NCBI GenBank assembly: GCA_027317645.1
Contig: DAHVQS010000002.1
Span: 40,847-104,846 of the forward strand
Length of the DNA stretch: 64,000 nucleotides
DNA from: Paenalcaligenes sp021793095
GTDB lineage: Bacteria > Pseudomonadota > Gammaproteobacteria > Burkholderiales > Burkholderiaceae_B
Reading direction: 5' to 3'
Shown: piece by piece, positions 26,119-34,448 of the stretch
Layout: every line of letters begins with the position of its first letter
Numbering within the stretch: position 1 is the stretch's first letter
The notes under the pieces: model-generated
The model's input: only the letters and a program-made list of their open reading frames with translations
Database searches by the model: none
Told to the model about the DNA's origin: nothing
Made by a program: the position numbers and the translations under genes

Positions 26119-26883
26119 TTAAAACTGAATGCCCATCTGTTCCTTGAGGCATTGGCGCTGTCGCGCAAAGAGCTGCCCGATGCCTTTTTGTGCGACATCC
26201 AGTACTTGACCGAGCTCATTACGTGCAAAGGTAGCCCCTTCGGCGGTACCTTGGATTTCAATAAAATGCATCTCACTATTCATCACGATATTGACATCGG
26301 CATCGCAGCTAGAATCCTCTTTATAGTCTAGATCCAGCAAAGGCTGGTTGTCGGCCAAACCGACTGACACGGCTGCCACCTGTTTTAAGAGTGGGTTACG
26401 TTGCAGTTCACCTGTTTCAAGTAATTTGTTGACTGCCAAAGCAGCCGCCACCCAAGCCCCTGTGATACTGGCGCAGCGCGTCCCTCCATCAGCCTGTAAG
26501 ACATCGCAATCCAGCTGAATGGTGCGTTCGCCTAATAATTTGAGATCAAAAGCCGCACGCAAGCTACGCCCGATTAACCGTTGAATTTCTTGTGTGCGCC
26601 CACTTTGTCGACCTCTTGCGGCCTCGCGACTGCCTCGTGTATGTGTTGCCCGTGGCAACATGCCATATTCAGCGGTGACCCAACCCTGCTCTTGGTCAGT
26701 TAAAAAAGGCGGGACGCGATCAAGAACACTGGCATTGCACAGCACATGGGTATGTCCCATTTTGATCAGCACGGAGCCTTCAGCATAGCGCGTAAACTCC
26801 AATTCAAATTCCACTGGACGCAAAGCATCAAAAGCTCGCCCGTCACTGCGTTCATTAAAATGTTTTTCTGTGTCCATGACCAT
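26119..26883 (-). CDS. rph: Ribonuclease PH
   Basis: 254 residues; phosphorolytic 3'-to-5' exoribonuclease that trims tRNA 3' ends. The RNase PH fold is seen from RSDGRAFDALRPVEFE to the end, with VTAEYGMLPRATHTR, GRTQEIQRLIGRSLRAAFDL, DVLQADGGTRCASITGAWVA and DLDYKEDSSCDADVNIVMN, which contain the phosphate-binding Arg residues and catalytic Asp residues. About 10 N-terminal residues exceed the family norm. First gene of the minus-strand rph-rdgB-hemW set and divergent from yicC. Confidence 0.95.
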   Translation of the reverse strand: MVMDTEKHFNERSDGRAFDALRPVEFELEFTRYAEGSVLIKMGHTHVLCNASVLDRVPPFLTDQEQGWVTAEYGMLPRATHTRGSREAARGRQSGRTQEIQRLIGRSLRAAFDLKLLGERTIQLDCDVLQADGGTRCASITGAWVAAALAVNKLLETGELQRNPLLKQVAAVSVGLADNQPLLDLDYKEDSSCDADVNIVMNSEMHFIEIQGTAEGATFARNELGQVLDVAQKGIGQLFARQRQCLKEQMGIQF

Positions 26884-27024
26884 TTATTCGCCTAATTTAT
26901 TAACAATCAATCCATTGTACGTGAATGTACACTCTATACCGCACTCTATGCTAGCATTTCACTGTTTTCACGTACTTTGGTTGACTCTTGTTTTGCCACC
27001 CTCTCATTCCTTTAGGTAGATCTC

Positions 27025-27978
27025 ATGGCTATTTATAGTATGACGGCCTTTGCCCAGGCGCGCACCACATTTGAGCAGATGCAAATTCTACTGGAAATTC
27101 GCAGCGTTAATAACCGTTATTTAGATTTACACCTGCGCATGCCTGATGAGTTGCGCTTTTTTGAGCCCCGCCTACGCGCCCTTATTTCTGAACACATCAG
27201 CAGAGGAAAATTAGATGTACGTTTACAAGTTCAAAGACAAAATACGACGGCTGCTGCACCTTTAGCCACAGAATTTTTGGAATCAGTTAGGGCACAGCTA
27301 AAACACATTCGCGAGGTGCTGCCCGAGACCCCTGCCCCTGCTTTTAATGAGCTTTTTGCTTTGGCCAGTCAACACCAAGAAATTGAAAAGGAGCATTGGC
27401 AACCCTTGCTTGAAAGCCTCACCGCTGAGGCTTTACAAGAGCTCACAGCCCATCGTGCACGTGAGGGTGAACAATTAGGGACTGCCATGCGCGATTTTGC
27501 CCGTCAAATGTTGACGCATATTGAGACCGTCAAGAATCACCTGCCCGAGGTACAAAAGGAATACCAGCAACGTGTGGCACAGCGCTTACGCGAAGCGCTC
27601 GAACAGGCCAGTCCAGAGGGGATGCAATACGTCAGTGCAGAAGAATTTAATGCGCGTGTCGCTCAAGAGGCTGCGGCATTTAGTTTACGCATTGATGTGG
27701 CCGAAGAGATCACCCGGCTGGAGGCTCATGTGAATGAGCTTTTCCATCTACTCGGGGCGCCCCAAAGTGAGCACATTAAAGAAGTGGCAACAAAACATAC
27801 CTCTAAAAAAACCAAACACAATAGCTTAGGGAAACGTTTGGATTTTTTATTTCAGGAAATGAATAGAGAAGCCAATACCTTAGGCTCCAAGGCGGGTTCA
27901 ATAGAACTCACACAAGCCGCCATAGAATTAAAATTATTAATTGAGCAGCTGCGTGAACAAGCACAGAATTTAGAATAA
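27025..27978 (+). CDS. yicC: YicC family endoribonuclease
   Basis: 317 residues with the YicC N-terminal signature MAIYSMTAFAQARTTFEQ and EIRSVNNRYLDLHLRMPDELR, a coiled middle part, and the C-terminal DUF1732 block (GKRLDFLFQEMNREANTLGSKAGSIELT). The family is linked to stationary-phase survival, and E. coli YicC has been reported as an endoribonuclease affecting small RNA turnover. It is divergent from rph, another RNA enzyme, an old and conserved pairing. A few residues longer than E. coli YicC. Confidence 0.92.
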   Translation: MAIYSMTAFAQARTTFEQMQILLEIRSVNNRYLDLHLRMPDELRFFEPRLRALISEHISRGKLDVRLQVQRQNTTAAAPLATEFLESVRAQLKHIREVLPETPAPAFNELFALASQHQEIEKEHWQPLLESLTAEALQELTAHRAREGEQLGTAMRDFARQMLTHIETVKNHLPEVQKEYQQRVAQRLREALEQASPEGMQYVSAEEFNARVAQEAAAFSLRIDVAEEITRLEAHVNELFHLLGAPQSEHIKEVATKHTSKKTKHNSLGKRLDFLFQEMNREANTLGSKAGSIELTQAAIELKLLIEQLREQAQNLE

Positions 27979-28004
27979 TCTTGTTTTTGTCGGTACATAC
28001 AAAA

Positions 28005-28034
28005 ACGGCCATACTTCGACTGAAGTATGGCCGT
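28005..28034 (-). terminator. Intrinsic terminator of metE
   Basis: ACGGCCATACTTC and its exact complement enclose GACT, giving a 13-bp stem. The A run at 28000-28004 is the U tract for minus-strand metE. The plus side has no T run, so it stops yicC only weakly. Confidence 0.88.
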
Positions 28035-28051
28035 AATAACGCTAGTTGGGA

Positions 28052-30376
28052 TTAACGCTGCTCATTGGCGTGACGTTTGCGCAGTTCTTTTGCTGCGTTA
28101 ACCATCGCCTGTAATGCAGGGCGTGTTTCATCCCAGCCGCGTGTCTTGAGACCGCAGTCAGGGTTGACCCAAAGACGCTCTACAGGAATCTTTTTAGCGG
28201 CGCGCTCCATGAGCTCAACCATCCAGTCCTGATTAGGCACCAAGGGTGAGTGAATATCATAAACCCCTGGACCGATGTCATTGGGATAGTGGAAATCCTC
28301 AAAGGCATCAAGCAGCTCCATATTAGAGCGCGAGGTTTCAATGGTAATTACGTCTGCATCTAGAGCGGCAATGGACTCCATGATGTCATTAAATTCGGAA
28401 TAACACATATGGGTATGAATTTGTGTTTCCGGTTTGACGCCGCCGCAAGTGATCTGAAAGCTGTCGACTGCCCACTCTAAATACTCAGCCCACTTGTCTT
28501 TACGCAGGGGCAAGCCCTCGCGAATGGCAGGTTCGTCTACTTGAATGGCTTTAATACCACCGGCCTCAAGATCCAAGACCTCATCGCGCAAGGCTAAAGC
28601 GATTTGGCGGCAGGTCTCTTCACGAGGTTGGTCATCACGGACAAATGACCACTGCAACATCGTAATAGGACCGGTTAGCATCCCTTTTACGGGGCGATCA
28701 GTGAGGCTTTGCGCGTATTTGGCCCACTCAACGGTCATAGGAGAGACACGCACTACATCACCATAAATGATGGGAGGCTTAACACCACGAGTGCCGTAGC
28801 TCTGCACCCAGCCATTTTGAGTAAATGCATAACCACCGAGCAATTCCCCAAAGTACTCAACCATATCATTACGCTCGGCTTCACCGTGCACCAACATATC
28901 AATGCCCAGTGCTTCCTGTTCTTGGATGACCTTGGCAATTTCTTTTTGAATGCCTTCTTGGTAGGCTGCATCGCTAAGCTCATGATCACGCCAGGCACGG
29001 CGCAGAGCACGGACCTCTTGGGTCTGTGGGAAAGAACCGATGGTGGTGGTGGGGAATAAAGGCAGTTTTAAATCCGCTTGCTGCACTTTTTGACGCTCTG
29101 CAAAAGGCACGCGTTGACGAACTACCTGATCTAAATTGGCAAAACGTTCTGCCACTTCAGGACGGTGAATACGGGACGATGTGCGACGATTTTCCAAGGC
29201 CTGAGTGCTGTCAGCAATACGTTCTTTTTGCGCATCGGTAGCGTTATTCTCTAGCAAGGCCTTAATCAGCGCCAATTCCTCAAGCTTTTGCTCAGCAAAT
29301 GCTAACCAGCTCTTTAACTCAGGGTCTAACAAAGTTTCAACGCTGAGATCGACGGGGCTGAGTAACAGCGAGCAAGAGGGGGCCAACCACAGGCGATCGC
29401 CGAGTTGCTGATGAAGGTCTTGGTACTTATCCGCAATGGCTTGTACATCGCTACGCCAGACGTTACGGCCGTCAATCACACCTAAGGAAAGGATTTGATC
29501 CTCACCAAGGCGGGAGACAAAATCATCTAATTGCTCTGGAGCGCGCACCAGATCTAAGTGAATACCGGCAATAGGTAATTTCAATAAACGCTCAGCATAC
29601 TCGCCTACCCCTTCGAAGTAGGTGGTCAATAACAAAGGCACCTCTGCCTTGGCGAGCTGTGTCACACTTTGCTCTACTGCGGCCACCCAAGCCTCTGGCA
29701 ACTTGAGACCCAAAGCAGGCTCTTCGAGTTGGATTTGACCCACCCCTTGATCTTTTAAACGCGCAATGATTTGCTCATAAGCGGCCAGCAAACCGGGAAG
29801 CAGTTGAAGCTTTTTCTCATCAGTAGGACCCTCTACAAAGGCGTCTCCTTTGCTCAGGTACAAGAAGGTGACCGGGCCCACTAATGCGACTTTAATCTTG
29901 TCGTGTAATTTTTTGGCCTCATCTACCTGCTCAAAGAGGTCCTCTTTAACCAGTTTAAATTGCTGATCTTCGTCGAGCTCGGGTACGATGTAGTGGTAGT
30001 TGGTATCAAACCATTTTGTCATTTCACTGGCAATGGCTTTTTCACCATCACCATCATAGCCACGAGCAAGTGCAAACAGCAGATTAAGCTGCCCCGTCTT
30101 GTCATTAGCTTGGGCTTTTTTGCTCTCAAAACGACTTGGAATAATATCCAGCATGGTGGTCAGCTCGAGCACATGGTCATACCATGCAAAGTCGCCCACA
30201 GTCAGCCACTCAATGCCAGCATCGCGCTGTGTTTCCCAGTGATTTTTTCTGAGTGTTGCGCCGATTGTAAATAACTCATCAGCGGTAATTTCATCACGCC
30301 AATATTTTTCTACAGCAAATTTAAGCTCGCGATGCTTACCAATGCGAGGAAAGCCTAAGTTATGAATAATGCTCAT
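28052..30376 (-). CDS. metE: Cobalamin-independent methionine synthase
   Basis: 774 residues, full length for MetE, transferring a methyl group from 5-methyltetrahydropteroyl-triglutamate to homocysteine. N- and C-terminal barrels are present; FPRIGKHRELKFAVEKYW begins the protein and FPTTTIGSFPQTQEVRALRRAWR begins the catalytic half. The zinc site is given by QIHTHMCYSEF (His and Cys) and NPDCGLKTRGW (Cys), together with a Glu. It is divergent from metR. Palindromes resembling MetR sites lie between the two. No cobalamin riboswitch was seen. Confidence 0.96.
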   Translation of the reverse strand: MSIIHNLGFPRIGKHRELKFAVEKYWRDEITADELFTIGATLRKNHWETQRDAGIEWLTVGDFAWYDHVLELTTMLDIIPSRFESKKAQANDKTGQLNLLFALARGYDGDGEKAIASEMTKWFDTNYHYIVPELDEDQQFKLVKEDLFEQVDEAKKLHDKIKVALVGPVTFLYLSKGDAFVEGPTDEKKLQLLPGLLAAYEQIIARLKDQGVGQIQLEEPALGLKLPEAWVAAVEQSVTQLAKAEVPLLLTTYFEGVGEYAERLLKLPIAGIHLDLVRAPEQLDDFVSRLGEDQILSLGVIDGRNVWRSDVQAIADKYQDLHQQLGDRLWLAPSCSLLLSPVDLSVETLLDPELKSWLAFAEQKLEELALIKALLENNATDAQKERIADSTQALENRRTSSRIHRPEVAERFANLDQVVRQRVPFAERQKVQQADLKLPLFPTTTIGSFPQTQEVRALRRAWRDHELSDAAYQEGIQKEIAKVIQEQEALGIDMLVHGEAERNDMVEYFGELLGGYAFTQNGWVQSYGTRGVKPPIIYGDVVRVSPMTVEWAKYAQSLTDRPVKGMLTGPITMLQWSFVRDDQPREETCRQIALALRDEVLDLEAGGIKAIQVDEPAIREGLPLRKDKWAEYLEWAVDSFQITCGGVKPETQIHTHMCYSEFNDIMESIAALDADVITIETSRSNMELLDAFEDFHYPNDIGPGVYDIHSPLVPNQDWMVELMERAAKKIPVERLWVNPDCGLKTRGWDETRPALQAMVNAAKELRKRHANEQR

Positions 30377-30491
30377 TTAAATATATCGTCCAATTGTTCA
30401 AGGTGTTAGCAGTTTATGTGCAATGAAATAGCATTGAACACATTATGCCAAACACAGGTTAAAATAAAAAATCAAATATCACATCAACAAC

Positions 30492-30506
30492 ATGAGATAT
30501 TCTCAT
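30492..30506. promoter_or_regulatory. Candidate MetR site between metE and metR
   Basis: ATGAGA-tat-TCTCAT is a perfect palindrome whose core TGAG-N5-CTCA is one substitution per half from the MetR consensus TGAA-N5-TTCA. It is 32 bp from metR and 115 bp from metE. A second inverted repeat, CAATG-aaatag-CATTG (30421-30436), lies closer to metE. Confidence 0.55.
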
Positions 30507-30537
30507 GCAATAACATGTACTACTGACAAAATAAAAA

Positions 30538-31461
30538 ATGCTTGAAATTAAACACCTAGAAACCCTAACCGCCATTCGCGAAGCGGGCAGCTTGCAAGAG
30601 GCAGCAGAGCAGCTGTATGTCACCCAATCTGCCCTCTCTCACCAGCTGCGCGAGCTCGAGGCCCGTTTGGGCGTTTCCTTGCTCAATCGCCGCACACGTC
30701 CTGCACGTCTCACCACTGCGGCGTTGCGTATTTTGGCACTCGCAGACGAGGTGTTGCCCCGCGTCCGTGCAACTGAAAAAGAGCTACAAAGTTTGGCCAA
30801 AGGGGAGTCTGGTCGTCTTTATTTAGCCATCGACTGTCACTCTTGCTTTCAGTGGCTCATGCCCGCACTGGACAGTTTTCGCAAAAAATGGCCAGACATT
30901 AGCTTAGACCTATCTGCCGCATTTTCCTTTGCCCCTCTGCCCGCTTTGATTAGGGGTGATCTGGATTTGGTGATTACTTCGGACCCGCAGCAGCTCAATG
31001 GAATTGAATACACCCCCCTATTTCGATATGAGTTAGTCGCAGTTTTGGGTAGCCAACACCCCTTGTTAGCATCAGATTTTCTAAAGCCCGAGCATTTCAG
31101 TGCCTACACCCTCATCACCTACCCTGTCAGCCGTGAACGTCTGGATGTGTTTACTCAGTTTTTAGATCACGAGGGGGTGGAGCCAGCAGAAATTCGGCAA
31201 GCAGAGCTCACCCCCATGATTATTCAATTAGTGGCTAGCCACCGCGGATTAACTGCTCTGCCTAATTGGGCAGTGGATGAGTATCTGACAGCGGGTTGGG
31301 TGCAAACGCGCCCACTGGGTCCGGGTGGTGTGTGGCGTACCCTTTATGCGGCCAAGCGCAAAGAAGACATGGATGCTAAATACGTACTGGATTTTATTCA
31401 ACAAGCACAAGCCACTTGCTTTGAGCATTTGCATGGTATTTTACCGGCCAATGAGGACTGA
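30538..31461 (+). CDS. metR: LysR-type regulator MetR
   Basis: 307 residues. The LysR helix-turn-helix lies at about 1-60 (SLQEAAEQLYVTQSALSHQLRELEARLGVSLLNRR). The effector domain resembles MetR through FQWLMPALDSFRKKWPDISLDL, DLVITSDP and the C-terminal GLTALPNWAVDEYL. MetR uses homocysteine as coactivator for metE and metF. Divergent from metE and 86 bp from convergent metF. Candidate sites lie before both metE and metF. Confidence 0.94.
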   Translation: MLEIKHLETLTAIREAGSLQEAAEQLYVTQSALSHQLRELEARLGVSLLNRRTRPARLTTAALRILALADEVLPRVRATEKELQSLAKGESGRLYLAIDCHSCFQWLMPALDSFRKKWPDISLDLSAAFSFAPLPALIRGDLDLVITSDPQQLNGIEYTPLFRYELVAVLGSQHPLLASDFLKPEHFSAYTLITYPVSRERLDVFTQFLDHEGVEPAEIRQAELTPMIIQLVASHRGLTALPNWAVDEYLTAGWVQTRPLGPGGVWRTLYAAKRKEDMDAKYVLDFIQQAQATCFEHLHGILPANED

Positions 31462-31547
31462 GCGCTTATGCCGATGTGCTTGTGATTCGCCCACCCATAT
31501 TCCTCCAGACCAGGCTAACTTTACTCTCGTCAGCATCGATCACTACA

Positions 31548-32414
31548 CTAAATCAGTGCAGATTCTTTGCTTCTTTGCTCGGTAAGGTTGAGGTTGCGCA
31601 TGACAGCCAGCGTAGCCTCTGCTTGGTTGAGGGCATAAAAATGAAATCCTGGTGCACCCAGATCGATCAGCTCAGCGCACAGTTTGGTCGCGACATCAAT
31701 GCCAAAATCCCTAATAGAGCGGCGGTCATCACCAAAATCCTGTAATCGCAATCGTATCCAGCGCGGGACATCCGCACCACACATCTTGGAGAAACGTAAG
31801 ATCTGTTTGGCATTAGTGATGGGCATGATCCCCGGAATGACTGGTATTTGCGCTCCTTTACGTGCACTGCGTTCGAGAAAATCCTCATAGGCAGCCGCAT
31901 TAAAAAAATACTGAGTAATCCCTGCATCAGCCCCTGCATTAGCCTTGTGGACATAATGCTCGAGATCTTCTGCAAAGGTTTCAGCCTCAGGATGCATTTC
32001 TGGATAAGCAGCCACATAAAGATGGAAATGATCACCATAATGCTCGCGAATAAATAACACTAAATCGCGCGCATAACGCATTGGCCCATCAAAAGCGCCC
32101 ATCCCTGAGGGAATATCCCCGCGCAAGACCACTAGGCGCCTCACCCCCAGTGCCTTGTAATGATCCAGCAAATCAAGGAGTTCCTGCTGGTGAGTCCCAA
32201 TACAGGAAAGATGCGGGACCACCTCAAAACCCAGCCGCTGCAATGACTCAACAGTTTGTACAGTGCCTTTCTGGGTGGATCCGCCCGCACCAAAGGTCAC
32301 GCTGATAAATTCAATACCTGAGCCCATCAATGCCTTTGCTGCACGCAACAGCCGCTCTCTAGCGGGAATATCCCGAGGTGGAAAAAACTCTGCGCTCACA
32401 CTCAACACACTCAT
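31548..32414 (-). CDS. metF: 5,10-Methylenetetrahydrofolate reductase
   Basis: 288 residues forming the MetF beta/alpha barrel with non-covalent FAD. Visible: VSAEFFPPRD (catalytic Glu in the EFFPPR motif), FVSVTFGAGGS-like FISVTFGAGGSTQKGT, LRGDIP, VAAYPEMHPEAETF, and GADAGITQYFFNAAAYEDF. It reduces methylene-THF to methyl-THF, the methyl source for MetE. It sits next to metR and metE with a perfect MetR consensus palindrome 105 bp upstream. Confidence 0.95.
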   Translation of the reverse strand: MSVLSVSAEFFPPRDIPARERLLRAAKALMGSGIEFISVTFGAGGSTQKGTVQTVESLQRLGFEVVPHLSCIGTHQQELLDLLDHYKALGVRRLVVLRGDIPSGMGAFDGPMRYARDLVLFIREHYGDHFHLYVAAYPEMHPEAETFAEDLEHYVHKANAGADAGITQYFFNAAAYEDFLERSARKGAQIPVIPGIMPITNAKQILRFSKMCGADVPRWIRLRLQDFGDDRRSIRDFGIDVATKLCAELIDLGAPGFHFYALNQAEATLAVMRNLNLTEQRSKESALI

Positions 32415-32518
32415 AAACCCCTCATCGTGAAAAATAGCTCTTTAGATAGATGTTCTTTAATTTCCTTCATGTTAAACGAGTTAAGTCAAAATAAAAAATG
32501 GTTGTCTTCAATTACTAT

Positions 32519-32533
32519 ATGAATAAAATTCAT
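32519..32533 (-). promoter_or_regulatory. Consensus MetR site upstream of metF
   Basis: ATGAATAAAATTCAT contains TGAA-N5-TTCA, an exact match to the MetR consensus, within a 15-bp perfect palindrome. It is 105 bp upstream of metF. The rest of 32415-32640 is AT-rich without a gene. Confidence 0.65.
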
Positions 32534-32656
32534 TAAATGGGCGCTATAAGAAATAAAAACCCTTTCTACAAAAATGCACCCCCCTAAGCGGTTTACTACC
32601 AGTTGAAACAACCCGTTAGGCTCTGTTGGTTTCAGGCGTTTTTCAATGGAATTTGT

Positions 32657-32686
32657 TTGCAGTCCTAGTAAAAACCCTGCTATACT
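32657..32686 (+). promoter_or_regulatory. Putative sigma-70 promoter of the mgtE leader
   Basis: TATACT (32681-32686) is a strong -10 element, with TTGCAG 18 bp upstream as a weak -35. Transcription from about 32692 gives a leader of about 350 nt before mgtE, containing the small ORF and hairpins listed next. Confidence 0.55.
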
Positions 32687-32717
32687 TTCTCGGATTGCAA
32701 GCTAAGGAGAAACCGCA

Positions 32718-32771
32718 ATGGATACAGAACCTGGTGAAAGTTGCCGTACACATGGCGGCCCTGTTTGTTAG
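32718..32771 (+). CDS. Putative 17-residue leader peptide upstream of mgtE
   Basis: A complete small ORF, MDTEPGESCRTHGGPVC, starts with ATG 8 nt after AAGGAGA and ends at TAG 32769-32771. Its start is rich in Asp, Glu and Pro, the type of N-terminus that destabilises translating ribosomes at low magnesium and that also marks the MgtL leader peptide (MEPDPTP start) of enterobacterial mgtA. The last four codons and the stop lie in the 5' arm of a 14-bp hairpin that has an alternative pairing partner. No homologous leader is known to me for an mgtE gene. Translation and function are inferred from ribosome site, position and structure. Confidence 0.6.
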   Translation: MDTEPGESCRTHGGPVC

Positions 32772-32889
32772 GAAACTCATCTGTATTACTTGCGCTTCCT
32801 GACAAACAGAGCTTTTGTTAGGAGGCTCTCTCTTCTGACCTTTCGTCCTTTGACGTGACGAAACGGCCCAAATGCCTCCCCGGCCTTTT
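32761..32889 (+). promoter_or_regulatory. mgtE leader: Attenuator-like switch in the mgtE leader
   Basis: Segment 1 (32761-32774) pairs with segment 2 (32796-32809) over 14 bp with one G-U. Segment 3 (32814-32824) is a near copy of segment 1 and can pair with segment 2 over 11 bp instead, with two G-U pairs. Segment 3 also provides GGAGGC (32821-32826) that pairs with segment 4, GCCTCC (32874-32879), enclosing a TTTCGTC/GACGAAA hairpin (32841-32863). A GGCC/GGCC hairpin followed by TTTTCCTATTTTC near 32865-32895 is a weak terminator candidate; the C-rich strand could also favour Rho. A ribosome on the leader-peptide end would block segment 1 and free segment 2 for segment 3. It does not match the M-box consensus. 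Confidence 0.55.
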
Positions 32890-33040
32890 CCTATTTTCTT
32901 TATCCGGTGCCTTATTTCTGGCAGTTCGCTGCGCAGAAAGGGTTTTTATCTGTTCGGAGCTTAGGCGTCCGAGGAGATCCTTTTGTTTTTCTTTTTTTGG
33001 AATCAGTAAGAAATGCCTTAAAAAATAAAAGGAAACTGAT

Positions 33041-34393
33041 ATGGAACTCGATCAAATCGTTCAAGAAGTTCAAGCCGCCGTCGCCAACAATGATTGGCAA
33101 CAGGGTATCGAGCTTTTACGGCCTTTGCCCGCACCTGACTTGGCCTATGTGCTTTGTGAGTGTGACCCCGAAATGGCTTTGAATTTTTTGCGACGGTATA
33201 CGCCCAAAGAGCAATCGAGTATTTTTGGTTACCTGCGTCCTGCCATGCAGTCCGAGCTTGCCGAGCTGATGAGCCGTTCCGAGCTCACCGAGCTATTCGC
33301 ATTGATGGATCATGATGAACGAGCTGACCTATATAATCGCCTGTCCGAAGATGAGCGCCTAAGCATTTTGCCTGGGCTCGCCCATGCAGAGCGGGAAGAT
33401 ATCCGCATGCTGGCCAGCTACGAGGAAGGCACCGCCGGCGCCATTATGACATCGGCCTATATTAGCTTGTCGCAAAACCTAACAGCTGCCGAGGCGCTGC
33501 AACGAATCCGGCAAGAGGCACCCGATGCCGAAACCATCTATCAGATATATATCATTGATGATCAGCGCCATCTGATTGGGACTATTTCTTTACGCGATCT
33601 TTTACTGGCTCCTTCTTCGACCAAGCTCAGCAGTGTCATGGTGACCGATGTCATTCACTGTCGGGTCAATGACCCACAGAGTGAGGCGGCGCATTTCATT
33701 GCACACTATGACTTAATTTCATTGCCGGTCATTGATGATACCGATCGCTTGGTTGGAATCATTACCCATGATGACGCCTTGGATGTTACCCAAGAAGAAA
33801 GCACCGATGACCAAATGCGCCTGGGGGCGGTAGATGGCTCTCCTGCGATGTCACTCAAAGATGCGAGCATTGGTACTTTATACCGAATGCGCGTGTTTTG
33901 GCTGGTGATTCTGGTTTTTGGTAATGTCTTTTCCGGGGCGGGTATCGCATACTTTGAAGGCCTGATTGAGAGCATGGTTGCCCTCGTGTTTTTCCTGCCC
34001 TTATTAGTCGATAGTGGTGGCAACGCAGGCTCGCAAAGTGCCACTCTGATGGTACGTGCACTGGCCACGGGTGAAGTACGCATGCGTGACTGGTTCCAAA
34101 TGCTCAGTAAAGAAATCACCGTTGCGGTGTTATTGGGGGTCAGCATGGCCGCTGCCGTATCGTTAGTGGGACTCGTCAGAGGCGGGGCGGTATTGGCCTT
34201 TATTGTGGCAACCACCATGATATTAATAGTTATTGTGGGTAGCGTGATTGGCATGTCACTGCCCTTTGTGCTGACACGATTCAAAATGGATCCTGCCTCG
34301 GCCAGTGCGCCGCTCATCACCTCAATCTGTGATGCTGCGGGTGTATTAATTTATTTTAATGTCGCCAATCTCATGCTTGATTTCCCCGCTTAA
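33041..34393 (+). CDS. mgtE: Magnesium transporter MgtE
   Basis: 450 residues with AAGGA 7 nt upstream of ATG. The cytosolic MgtE N domain (about 1-130, superhelical) precedes two CBS domains (about 135-250; TAGAIMTSAYISL, VMVTDVIHCRVND, LPVIDDTDRLVGIITHDDALDV). Five membrane helices follow from about 285 to 448, with the selectivity region PLLVDSGGNAGSQSATLMVRALA. MgtE dimers are channels that close when magnesium fills sites between the N and CBS domains. A long leader with a small ORF and competing hairpins precedes it, so it is probably also controlled at RNA level. Confidence 0.95.
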   Translation: MELDQIVQEVQAAVANNDWQQGIELLRPLPAPDLAYVLCECDPEMALNFLRRYTPKEQSSIFGYLRPAMQSELAELMSRSELTELFALMDHDERADLYNRLSEDERLSILPGLAHAEREDIRMLASYEEGTAGAIMTSAYISLSQNLTAAEALQRIRQEAPDAETIYQIYIIDDQRHLIGTISLRDLLLAPSSTKLSSVMVTDVIHCRVNDPQSEAAHFIAHYDLISLPVIDDTDRLVGIITHDDALDVTQEESTDDQMRLGAVDGSPAMSLKDASIGTLYRMRVFWLVILVFGNVFSGAGIAYFEGLIESMVALVFFLPLLVDSGGNAGSQSATLMVRALATGEVRMRDWFQMLSKEITVAVLLGVSMAAAVSLVGLVRGGAVLAFIVATTMILIVIVGSVIGMSLPFVLTRFKMDPASASAPLITSICDAAGVLIYFNVANLMLDFPA

Positions 34394-34421
34394 TCTAAAA
34401 TTAAATATATTTTTGACCTAT

Positions 34422-34448
34422 AAAAGCCAGGCTGATGCCTGGCTTTTT
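34422..34448. terminator. Bidirectional terminator between mgtE and the monooxygenase gene
   Basis: AAAAGCCAGGC and GCCTGGCTTTT enclose TGAT and run into seven T. It abuts the stop codon of the convergent minus-strand monooxygenase gene and can serve both. Confidence 0.88.

Noticed and set aside
32692..33040. M-box (ykoK) or manganese (yybP-ykoY) riboswitch in the mgtE leader
   Set aside because: GTTAGGAGGCTC at 32818 resembles one M-box block, but the other conserved blocks are absent and the ORF/hairpin layout explains the sequence better.
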